Origin: Candidatus Latescibacterota bacterium
GTDB lineage: Bacteria > Latescibacterota > 4484-107
Direction of reading: 5' to 3'
Length of the DNA: 5,750 bases
Assembly (NCBI GenBank): GCA_030613045.1
Contig: JAUWMS010000205.1
Coordinates: forward strand, 1-5,750
Below, one piece after another: positions 1-5,401 of the stretch (positions are counted from its first letter, which is position 1; each line of letters opens with the position of its first letter). Both the position numbers and the translations under genes were made by a program. The notes under the pieces were generated by a model, which saw only the letters and a list, made by a program, of their open reading frames with translations, made no database searches and was not told the origin of the DNA.

Positions 1-1
1 C

Positions 2-592
2 GGGCAAAGGACGCCGATGAAAGTGCGGGAGGAAGCGCTTTTCAGAAGGGCGGAGATCACGTTTCTCCGGGGCAATTTTGAGGAGGCGATAAAAATCTCG
101 GAAGCACTGATTCAAACCTTCCCGGAGGGACTGTTCGTGAATGATGCTCTGAAACTCGCGGTATTTGTGGAGGAGAATGGAGAGCCCGAAGAGGCATTGA
201 CGCTCTTCGCCCAGGCGCGGTTGCGGCGGAGACAGCGTAAGTTCGGGGAAGCCTCAACGCTCCTGAACCGCATAGCGAAGGCCTCCCCCACGGCGCAGGT
301 GAGGGACGATGCGCTCTTTCTTTCCAGCACGCTGAGCATGGACAAAGGCGATTACCAGGAAGCCATCGCGCACTGTCGGGAGTTGATCTCGCGAATCCCG
401 GACAGTCCCCTATCCCCCGAGGCTCGGCAGCGTATCGCGCAAATCTACGACGAATACTTGAGGGCACCCGCACACGCCCTTGCGGAATACGAACGCGTGC
501 TCACCGACTATCCCGAAAGTCTTTTGGATGCTGACGTCCGAAGGCGAATCAGGAGGCTGAGGGAGAAAACCGAGAAAACCAATGTAAAATAG
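2..592 (+). CDS. TPR-repeat protein, C-terminal part (5' end outside the window)
   Basis: This is the last ~196 residues of a longer protein. The frame is open to the window edge and the first ATG (17) has no ribosome binding site, so it is probably internal. The translation is all-helical with tetratricopeptide-type repeats. Counting from the ATG at 17, helix pairs lie near residues 5-36, 42-66, 65-91, 95-128 and 134-166, with typical signatures such as GNFEEAI...FP, GDYQEAI...IP and HALAEYERVLTDYP. The tail is Arg/Lys-rich and ends at TAG 590-592. TPR arrays are protein-binding scaffolds. The 'A...Y..v...yP.s..a..a' spacing resembles periplasmic TPR proteins of the YbgF/BamD type, but the N-terminus that would show a signal peptide is missing. 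The specific partner and role are unknown. I am confident of the repeat class, not of any function. Confidence 0.8.
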   Translation, partial: GQRTPMKVREEALFRRAEITFLRGNFEEAIKISEALIQTFPEGLFVNDALKLAVFVEENGEPEEALTLFAQARLRRRQRKFGEASTLLNRIAKASPTAQVRDDALFLSSTLSMDKGDYQEAIAHCRELISRIPDSPLSPEARQRIAQIYDEYLRAPAHALAEYERVLTDYPESLLDADVRRRIRRLREKTEKTNVK

Positions 593-620
593 AAAATGCA
601 AAATGCAAAGTGCAAAGCCC
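593..620. repeat. 7-bp tandem repeat after the TPR gene stop codon
   Basis: AAAATGC at 593-599 is followed directly by AAAATGC (600-606), AAAGTGC (607-613) and a decayed unit AAAGCCC (614-620). It starts immediately after the stop codon. The ATG inside it (596) opens a frame into the next gene, but the repeat-encoded leader looks non-coding. Confidence 0.6.
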
Positions 621-654
621 ATCTCCTCACTCCCCCCTGCCGTGCGGTAAACCC

Positions 655-708
655 CACGGTTCCGAGGGCGGATGCTGGGACCCCGAACCGTGACGTTTAT
701 GTCACGGT
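655..708 (+). promoter_or_regulatory. Two overlapping alternative hairpins ahead of the secreted-protein gene
   Basis: CACGGTTC (655-662) is an exact reverse complement of GAACCGTG (685-692). ACCGTGAC (687-694) is an exact reverse complement of GTCACGGT (701-708), with a 6-nt loop GTTTAT. The two stems share bases 687-692, so an RNA could form only one at a time. The second stem ends 3 bp before the AAGGGA ribosome-binding-like site at 712-717. This could be an attenuator-like leader, an operator with dyad symmetry, or a decayed palindromic repeat. No U-run follows, so it is not an ordinary terminator. Confidence 0.4.
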
Positions 709-739
709 GGGAAGGGAAATAGCTAACGTGAAATCAACT

Positions 740-2002
740 ATGAAAAAATTTATTCTTTTGGCGAGTATGTTGCTGCTGGCACTCGCGGCGGAAGCCCAAG
801 CGGATCGGATTCTGATTCCGATGGATCTGAAGCAGACGGATCATCTGAAGGCATACGGCGTGGCGTATTGGGTGTTGGACCGGGAATTGGAGGTGGAATG
901 GCTGCTGAATTACCGAGGCGGCTCGTTCCTGATGGAGGGCGTCGAGGTCATCGCGCGGGAGGCCCGGATCCGCGGCGTGTCCTATCAGGTGATCGGCGGC
1001 GCGGATGTAGCGCGGATCTATGCTCAGATGGAGCAGGAAAATATGGAGGTCGTCCGCTTAGAGAAGGCCCCGAAGGTGGCGGTGTACGTCCCTCCGACCG
1101 GGCAACCCTGGGACGATGCGGTACGGCTGGCGTTGGAATATGCGGAGATTCCGTATGAGACCCTGTGGGATCGGGAGGTGCTGGAGGGCCGGTTGGACGA
1201 ATACGACTGGCTGCATCTGCATCACGAGGATTTCACCGGCCAGTACGGAAAATTCTACGCCCACTATCATAATGCGCCGTGGTATATCGAACAGCAGGCT
1301 CGGTTCGAAGAGATGGCGCACAGCTTAGGCTTCCGGAAGGTGTCGGAGGAGAAAAAAGCGGTGGCCCGGAAGATTCGGGAGTACGTGCTGAAAGGCGGTT
1401 TTTTGTTTGCGATGTGTTCGGCCACGGATACCATAGACATCGCGCTGGCCGCCCAAAATACCGACGTTGCCGCAAGCATCCACGACGGCGATCCGGCCGA
1501 TCCGCGCGCGCAGGAAAAGTTGGACTATACGCCTTGCTTCGCATTCGAGAATTTCACCTTAGAGAAAAATCGGCTGCGGTACGAGTTCTCGGACATTGAC
1601 ATCCAGCCCGACCGGGGCTTCGGACGCGGCGCGGAGGCGGATTACTTCACCTTGTTCGAGTTTTCAGCCAAGTATGATCCGGTCCCGACGATGCTGACGC
1701 AGAATCACACCCCGGTGATCCACGGTTTTTTGGGACAGACCACGGCGTTCAAAAAAAGCCTCATCAAACGGGCGATTGTGATTATGGGGGAGGCGAAGGA
1801 CGTGGAGGAGGTGAAATACCTCCACGGCAATTTGGGGAAAGGCACGTTCACCTTTTACGGCGGCCACGATCCGGAGGATTATCAGCACCGGGTGGGCGAT
1901 CCGCCGACGAAATTGGAGTTGCACAAGAACTCGCCGGGGTATCGGCTGATTCTGAACAACGTGCTGTTTCCGGCCGCGGAGAAGAAGAAGCGGAAGACGT
2001 GA
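740..2002 (+). CDS. Secreted conserved protein of the so-called 'asparagine synthetase B' family; possible GATase-like fold
   Basis: The protein has 420 aa. Residues 1-21 form a signal peptide (MKK, a hydrophobic Leu/Ala core, then AEAQA before DRILIPMDL), so it should be periplasmic or outer-membrane-facing. I recall close relatives in FCB-group genomes with motifs such as HLKAYG, EWLLNYRGGSF, DWLHLHHEDFTGQYGKFY, FAMCSATDT, LTQNH and YGGHDPEDYQH, often labelled asparagine synthetase B. That label is doubtful: there is no N-terminal catalytic Cys and no SGGxDS pyrophosphate loop. The segment at 112-240 (KVAVYVPP, DWLHLHH, GGFLFAMCSATDT with Cys226) followed by GKGTFTFYGGHDPED (His376) looks like a class I amidotransferase or ThuA-like flavodoxin fold with a nucleophile-elbow Cys and a late His; this is inference. 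Start choice: ATG 740 gives the clean signal peptide. GTG 728 (four residues longer) is 10 nt after AAGGGA and is a real alternative. The frame is open back to 596, but that leader is repeat-derived. Confidence 0.85.
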   Translation: MKKFILLASMLLLALAAEAQADRILIPMDLKQTDHLKAYGVAYWVLDRELEVEWLLNYRGGSFLMEGVEVIAREARIRGVSYQVIGGADVARIYAQMEQENMEVVRLEKAPKVAVYVPPTGQPWDDAVRLALEYAEIPYETLWDREVLEGRLDEYDWLHLHHEDFTGQYGKFYAHYHNAPWYIEQQARFEEMAHSLGFRKVSEEKKAVARKIREYVLKGGFLFAMCSATDTIDIALAAQNTDVAASIHDGDPADPRAQEKLDYTPCFAFENFTLEKNRLRYEFSDIDIQPDRGFGRGAEADYFTLFEFSAKYDPVPTMLTQNHTPVIHGFLGQTTAFKKSLIKRAIVIMGEAKDVEEVKYLHGNLGKGTFTFYGGHDPEDYQHRVGDPPTKLELHKNSPGYRLILNNVLFPAAEKKKRKT

Positions 2003-2015
2003 AGAAAACGTTGGG

Positions 2016-2033
2016 GCGCTCCAAGGAGAGCGC
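2016..2033 (+). terminator. Weak stem-loop after the secreted-protein gene
   Basis: GCGCTC (2016-2021) pairs with GAGCGC (2028-2033) across a 6-nt loop, 13 nt after the stop codon. An AAAAG run follows rather than a T-run, so if it ends transcription it does so poorly or with a factor. A second small dyad, GTTCA (2038-2042) with TGAAC (2052-2056), lies just downstream. Confidence 0.3.
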
Positions 2034-2105
2034 AAAAGTTCAAACCCTTTGTGAACATTGAGGTTTTGCTACGATACCCCACCCCCTCAACCCGAGAAAA
2101 ACCGC

Positions 2106-2134
2106 TTGACTTCACGGGACAAAAGCAGTATGTT
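2106..2134 (+). promoter_or_regulatory. Candidate sigma-70-type promoter for the membrane-protein gene pair
   Basis: TTGACT (2106-2111, 5 of 6 to TTGACA) and TATGTT (2129-2134, 4 of 6 to TATAAT) are separated by exactly 17 bp, inside the 483-bp gap between genes. If used, it would give a leader of about 345 nt that contains all the hairpins and repeats before the gene at 2486. It is a motif match only. Confidence 0.4.
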
Positions 2135-2235
2135 CTTTACGAGCAAGCGCTTCCGTCCCCTGATGCCGAGACTGCCGGGTCCGGCCTTAACCTTAACTTG
2201 ATCGTATAGGAATTTCCATTTTTTATTTGGGGGTT

Positions 2236-2261
2236 GGTTCGGGATTTTGTAATCCCGAACC
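2236..2261. repeat. Palindromic repeat, copy 1 (11-bp stem, TTGT loop)
   Basis: GGTTCGGGATT (2236-2246) and AATCCCGAACC (2251-2261) are perfect reverse complements around the loop TTGT (2247-2250). The core is shared with copies 2 and 3. No T-run follows, so it is not a standard terminator. Confidence 0.85.
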
Positions 2262-2280
2262 TTAGATGCCTCAAGGCTGA

Positions 2281-2306
2281 GCATCGGGATTACAAAATCC
2301 CGATGC
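2281..2306. repeat. Palindromic repeat, copy 2, opposite orientation (11-bp stem, ACAA loop)
   Basis: GCATCGGGATT (2281-2291) and AATCCCGATGC (2296-2306) are perfect reverse complements around ACAA (2292-2295). The loop is the reverse complement of the copy 1 loop, so this is the same element in the other orientation, 19 bp downstream. The outer stem bases differ between the copies (GGTTC versus GCATC) while pairing is kept on both sides. Confidence 0.85.
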
Positions 2307-2356
2307 AACAAAATTTTTGGATGGCACGCTATGATACGCCGTAACGTGTGCAAAGA

Positions 2357-2378
2357 ACCTCCCTTTGAAAGTGGAGGT
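2357..2378 (+). repeat. Small hairpin at the start of the pyrimidine repeat block
   Basis: ACCTCC (2357-2362) pairs with GGAGGT (2373-2378). Inside, CTT (2363-2365) can pair with AAG (2369-2371) with one bulged T. It sits directly before the CTTTCTCAC array. GGAGG in the right arm resembles a ribosome binding site but is followed by no start codon at useful spacing. Confidence 0.45.
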
Positions 2379-2460
2379 CTCACTTTCCCACTTTCTCACC
2401 GTCTCACTTTCTCGCTTTCTCACCGTCTCACAGTCAGGCTTTCTCACTTTCTTCCCTCCG
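2378..2460. repeat. Pyrimidine-rich minisatellite, 24-bp period, CTTTCTCAC core
   Basis: The core CTTTCTCAC starts at 2391, 2415 and 2439, an exact 24-bp period. The 17-base string CTTTCTCACCGTCTCAC is identical at 2391-2407 and 2415-2431; the third unit diverges after the core. A further degenerate unit (TCTCACTTTCCCA) lies at 2378-2390. The top strand is almost free of A and G apart from single bases. The array ends about 25 bp before the start codon of the next gene. Confidence 0.75.
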
Positions 2461-2473
2461 TGGTGCAAACGAG

Positions 2474-2479
2474 TTGGAG
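2474..2479 (+). promoter_or_regulatory. Ribosome binding site that decides the start at ATG 2486
   Basis: TTGGAG lies 6 nt upstream of ATG 2486. The TTG at 2474 opens the same frame four codons earlier but is part of this site, so ATG 2486 is the better start. Confidence 0.6.
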
Positions 2480-2485
2480 CCGCTT

Positions 2486-3016
2486 ATGTTCTGGATTAAA
2501 CTGCTGAGCAAGTTCATCAAAACGCTGCATTCGGAAACAAATCCCACTCAGATCGCGCTGGGGTTTGCCTTGGGGGCCGTCGTGGGCCTGTCGCCCCTGT
2601 TCTCTCCTCAGAGTGTGCTGATTTTTTCGCTGATCCTGATCGTCAATGTAAATATCGGCGCGGCCCTCCTGAGCATCACGATATTCAAAAGCGTAGCCTG
2701 GCTGTGGGACGGGCCCGCCCATACGATTGGAAGCTATCTATTGCTCAATGCAACAAGCCTGAGAGGGATGTGGACCTCGCTGTATAATACCCCGGTGGTA
2801 CCGTTCACGCGGTTCTACAACACGGTGGTATTGGGGAATCTAATCCTTGCGCTAATCGCCTTTATTCCCATTACGCTCCTCTCCCGCATGGGCGTGGTGT
2901 ATTACCGAACCCATCTGATGGGAAAAATGGAGCAGTACAAAATTGTCAAAATTGTCAAAGGCACCAAATTCTACAAATGGTACCAACGGCTCAGACATTT
3001 TAGGGGAGCATGGTAA
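2486..3016 (+). CDS. DUF2062 / TIGR03546-type integral membrane protein
   Basis: This is a small membrane protein of 176 aa. After a short basic N-terminus (MFWIKLLSKFIKTLHSE) comes the motif NPTQIALGFALGAVVGLSP (residues 19-37), typical of the DUF2062 superfamily. Hydrophobic segments lie near 23-38, 42-72 and 113-133, and the tail is basic and aromatic (KFYKWYQRLRHFRGAW). Length and hydrophobic pattern fit the TIGR03546 family, described as usually encoded beside a TIGR03545 gene, and such a gene follows here 176 bp downstream. That neighbourhood is strong support. Function is unknown; DUF2062 domains occur in membrane proteins, some linked to glycosyltransferases. It should sit in the inner membrane, perhaps as partner of the anchored downstream protein. 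Family placement is from memory of motifs, not a profile search. Confidence 0.85.
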   Translation: MFWIKLLSKFIKTLHSETNPTQIALGFALGAVVGLSPLFSPQSVLIFSLILIVNVNIGAALLSITIFKSVAWLWDGPAHTIGSYLLLNATSLRGMWTSLYNTPVVPFTRFYNTVVLGNLILALIAFIPITLLSRMGVVYYRTHLMGKMEQYKIVKIVKGTKFYKWYQRLRHFRGAW

Positions 3017-3048
3017 GCGCGGGTAAAAGACTTCCGAAGTCCTCCGTT

Positions 3049-3074
3049 GCATCGGGATTTTGGTATCCCGATGC
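3049..3074. repeat. Palindromic repeat, copy 3 (10-bp stem)
   Basis: GCATCGGGAT (3049-3058) and ATCCCGATGC (3065-3074) are perfect reverse complements around TTTGGT (3059-3064). The outer arms are the same as copy 2, the loop side reads in the copy 1 orientation, and two bases near the loop have changed. It lies 32 bp after the stop codon of the DUF2062-type gene, between the two members of the pair. Confidence 0.8.
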
Positions 3075-3100
3075 GCTGCCTTTTGGAATCTGAGGTTCGA

Positions 3101-3154
3101 GTGAGAAAGTGCGGCCCACCGCCGGGTTTCTCCCTTTCTCACTTTCCCACTTTC
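3101..3154. repeat. Second CTTTCTCAC block, with inverted unit
   Basis: GTGAGAAAG (3101-3109) and CTTTCTCAC (3134-3142) are exact reverse complements and could form a 9-bp stem. The 18 bases TCTCACTTTCCCACTTTC at 3137-3154 are identical to 2378-2395 in the previous gap. The block extends the downstream reading frame upstream to GTG 3109, but this leader is repeat sequence and not a likely part of the protein. Confidence 0.65.
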
Positions 3155-3192
3155 ACGTTAAAGCCGGGCCTTCGCCAAAACATCGGAGAAAA

Positions 3193-5148
3193 ATGATGCG
3201 CTGGAAAGCATTCATAGCCGTAGCGATCCTCCTGACGGGCCTCATCGCCGGATACCTTTTCCTGTTGGACAGCCTGATGGAGAAGGCGCTCATCCGGAGC
3301 AGCGAGGCGATTTTCGGCGCTAAAGCCGAGGTGGACTTTTTCGACGTAAAACTCTCCGATCTCTCCATCGAGATCCGGGGGTATCGGGTAGCGGACAAAG
3401 ACGCGCCGATGCAGAATCTCTTTGAAGTGGGCCGCATGCACGGGGACCTGCAGATCGTTCCGCTATTGGAAAAGAAAATCGTGATAAACGAACTCGCCGT
3501 GGAGAATATCAGCATAGGCACGCCGCGCACGATCAGTGGCGCGCTGGAACGTAAGGCCGATTCGGAAAAAGATAAGAAGAAAAAGAAGGCAAAGAAGGCA
3601 TGGATTCCGAAGATCGAGATGGATTTCGATCTGAGCGCCGTGCTGGACGAATCCGGGTTGAAGCGTCGCATCGAGGAACTGACGGAACCGGACTCCTTGA
3701 AATCGTTTCGGTTGGTCCGGGAAGTCCGCGCGGAGTCCGACGTCCGGTATAAAAAGTGGGACGACAAGATAGAAAAACTGGATCCTCGTGACGAGTTGAA
3801 GGAGGCCGAGGCCGCAGTCCGGGAGGTGCGGCGGATCAAAAGCATCAAGAGCTTAGACGAGGCGATGGCCGTCCGAGAAAAAATAGACCGGCTGAATGAG
3901 GCCCGCAAAGCCCTCCAGCGCAAGTTAGACGACATCCGGGAAGCGCGCGGGGAGTTGAAGACGGACATGGCCTATTTCTCCGCGATTCCCGAACGAGCCA
4001 GGGCGGCCAAAGACGAAGACTACCGTCGGATATTGGAGCGCATCAACATCAAGCAGTTCGATGGATTTGACGCGGGAAATATGTCCAAAGCCCTCTTCGG
4101 GCCTTCCATTGCGCAGAAGGTCCAAACGGCGCGCACATGGATGGATCGGATCCGCCGCTTTATGCCGGAAAAGGAGGAGAAACAGCAGCAGAAAAGGAAA
4201 GCACGGGGCGTGGACGTTGCGTTCCCGAAGAAGAAGGCCTATCCGGGATTTCTGATCAAGCAAGCCATCCTGAGCGGCGAAACCAAACTGGCCAGGGACA
4301 GAGTGTGCGAGCTCTCCGGGCACATCAGGGGGATCACCTCAAATCAGGACCTGTACGGCGCGCCCACGACCTTCCTGATTCAGGGGGCCAAGTCCCGGGC
4401 CAAAGGCTTTGCGTTCGTCCTGGACGGCGCGGTGGACCATCGCGGGAAAAAGAGCACGGAGGCCGTCCAACTCGAGGTGTCCAAACTTTCTCTGAAAGGA
4501 CTGAATTTTGGGGACAGCCCGTATCTCCCGCCGACCTTCGACGGCGGAGAGGGCGTCATTTCGCTGGATATGCGTTTCGATGCGGATGCCTATTCCATAA
4601 ACCTCGACGCCCGGATGCAGCGCATTCGGTTTGTGAAACGCGCAGCCAGGGATGAGCTTCAGAATATCCTGAACGAGATCTACGACAACCTCGATCTGAT
4701 CACGCTAGGCGGTCACGTCAAAGGCAGCGAGACGGGAACGGACACCCGATTGTCCTCCAATCTGGATCGCTATTTTAAGGAGCAAATCCGAACGATCGTG
4801 AAGCGAAAGGTGGCCGAAGCCAAAGCGCGGGCGCGGCGGGAATTGGATGCGCGCGTGGATCAGGTCCGTTGGGAGATCGAAAAAGAAATAACCATCCGTC
4901 GGCGGGAATTGGAAGGACGCATCGAGGCGAAAAAACGAGAATTGGAGCAGGAGATCGAAAAGGTCAGGACCGAGATGAAGAAACACCAGCAGATGGTGGA
5001 GGACCGCATCGGAGCGGAGAAGAAAAAGGCGGAGGAGGCGGTCCAAAAGGAAGTCGAAAAAGCGAAGAAAAAGGGGGAAGACGCCGTCCGGCAGGAGACG
5101 GAGAAGGCGAAGAAGAAATTAGAGAAAAAGTTGAAAAAGTTGTGGTAA
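3193..5148 (+). CDS. TIGR03545-type envelope protein with AsmA-like N-terminus and long charged C-terminal helix
   Basis: The protein has 651 aa. Residues 6-25 form one membrane anchor with a short basic cytoplasmic end (MMRWK), so the bulk should be periplasmic. Residues 30-112 (a SSEAIFGAKAEVDFFDVKLS-like start, then IEIRGYRV, HGDLQIVPLLEKKIVINELAVENI) read like the N-terminal beta repeat of AsmA/DUF748 proteins. A Lys-rich linker (121-137) follows, then predicted helices with coiled-coil character (155-335), a second beta-rich region (350-525) with SGHIRG and GGHVKGSETGTDTRLSSNLD, and an almost uninterrupted Arg/Lys/Glu helix from 527 to the end. Size, architecture and the upstream DUF2062/TIGR03546-type gene match the uncharacterised TIGR03545 family, known from bacteria with an outer membrane. 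A role in envelope lipid transport or integrity is inference. Start: GGAG at 3185-3188 serves ATG 3193 or the adjacent ATG 3196. GTG 3109 is rejected because the leader is repeat DNA. Confidence 0.85.
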   Translation: MMRWKAFIAVAILLTGLIAGYLFLLDSLMEKALIRSSEAIFGAKAEVDFFDVKLSDLSIEIRGYRVADKDAPMQNLFEVGRMHGDLQIVPLLEKKIVINELAVENISIGTPRTISGALERKADSEKDKKKKKAKKAWIPKIEMDFDLSAVLDESGLKRRIEELTEPDSLKSFRLVREVRAESDVRYKKWDDKIEKLDPRDELKEAEAAVREVRRIKSIKSLDEAMAVREKIDRLNEARKALQRKLDDIREARGELKTDMAYFSAIPERARAAKDEDYRRILERINIKQFDGFDAGNMSKALFGPSIAQKVQTARTWMDRIRRFMPEKEEKQQQKRKARGVDVAFPKKKAYPGFLIKQAILSGETKLARDRVCELSGHIRGITSNQDLYGAPTTFLIQGAKSRAKGFAFVLDGAVDHRGKKSTEAVQLEVSKLSLKGLNFGDSPYLPPTFDGGEGVISLDMRFDADAYSINLDARMQRIRFVKRAARDELQNILNEIYDNLDLITLGGHVKGSETGTDTRLSSNLDRYFKEQIRTIVKRKVAEAKARARRELDARVDQVRWEIEKEITIRRRELEGRIEAKKRELEQEIEKVRTEMKKHQQMVEDRIGAEKKKAEEAVQKEVEKAKKKGEDAVRQETEKAKKKLEKKLKKLW

Positions 5149-5154
5149 GGGCAG

Positions 5155-5207
5155 CGCCCAAAGAGAGGGGCATTCTCGACGACTTTCGCAAAAGAGGATT
5201 TTGGGCG
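5155..5207 (+). terminator. Branched dyad after the large envelope gene; possible transcript 3' end
   Basis: CGCCCAAA (5155-5162) is an exact reverse complement of TTTGGGCG (5200-5207). Inside, GAGA (5163-5166) can pair with TCTC (5174-5177). The structure begins 7 nt after the stop codon. The long interior and the absence of a T-run make it a weak terminator candidate. Confidence 0.25.
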
Positions 5208-5232
5208 GATTTGTGAATAATTCCGGGTAGAT

Positions 5233-5261
5233 GTCCCGTCAGGGACCGAATATTTTTAGCC
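5233..5261 (+). repeat. GTCCCGTnAGGGAC repeat, copy 1 (+ orientation)
   Basis: GTCCCGTCAGGGAC at 5233-5246 is a 5-bp stem with a 4-nt loop, followed by an AT-rich tail CGAATATTTTTAGCC. The tail is similar in position and composition to those of the other copies. Confidence 0.7.
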
Positions 5262-5280
5262 TTAGAAATAGCTTCCCCCA

Positions 5281-5309
5281 GTCCCGTGAGGGACGAAATA
5301 TCCACGGCA
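5281..5309 (+). repeat. GTCCCGTnAGGGAC repeat, copy 2 (+ orientation)
   Basis: GTCCCGTGAGGGAC at 5281-5294, followed by GAAATATCC. It starts 48 bp after copy 1 and differs from it by one base in the palindrome. Confidence 0.7.
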
Positions 5310-5343
5310 TACACATCATGACGAAAGGCGCATTCGGAAGGTT

Positions 5344-5372
5344 ATTGGATACATATACCGTCCCTACGGGAC
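5344..5372 (-). repeat. GTCCCGTnAGGGAC repeat, copy 3 (- orientation)
   Basis: GTCCCTACGGGAC at 5360-5372 reads GTCCCGTAGGGAC on the - strand, with the AT-rich tail (GGTATATGTATCC on the - strand) on its other side. It has a one-base-shorter loop. It is followed 9 bp later by T8 (5382-5389), so it may also act as a weak terminator on the + strand. Confidence 0.7.
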
Positions 5373-5401
5373 TGAGAACCGTTTTTTTTGATTATTTTGC
5401 T

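Noticed and set aside
596..739. 48-codon upstream extension of the secreted-protein gene from ATG 596
   Set aside because: It would bury the signal peptide, starts inside a 7-bp tandem repeat right after the previous stop codon, and crosses the hairpin region.
2236..2306. Pair of rho-independent terminators
   Set aside because: The stems are strong but neither is followed by a T-run on either strand, and the same element recurs between two likely co-transcribed genes.
2087..2383. 98-aa reverse-strand frame in the large gap
   Set aside because: It runs through both palindromic repeats and the candidate promoter, has no ribosome binding site that I can see, and its translation shows no recognisable domain.
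2271..2468. 65-aa reverse-strand frame with repeated ETVRK/ESET units
   Set aside because: The repeated peptide is simply the translation of the 24-bp CTTTCTCAC minisatellite.
3109..3192. 28-codon upstream extension of the large envelope gene from GTG 3109
   Set aside because: It is encoded by the CTTTCTCAC block, and a better start with GGAG spacing and an immediate membrane anchor exists at 3193/3196.
3153..3968. 271-aa reverse-strand frame opposite the large envelope gene
   Set aside because: It is a Ser/Arg-rich shadow of a Lys/Glu/Arg-rich coding strand; the + strand frame has a clear anchor, domains and ribosome binding site.
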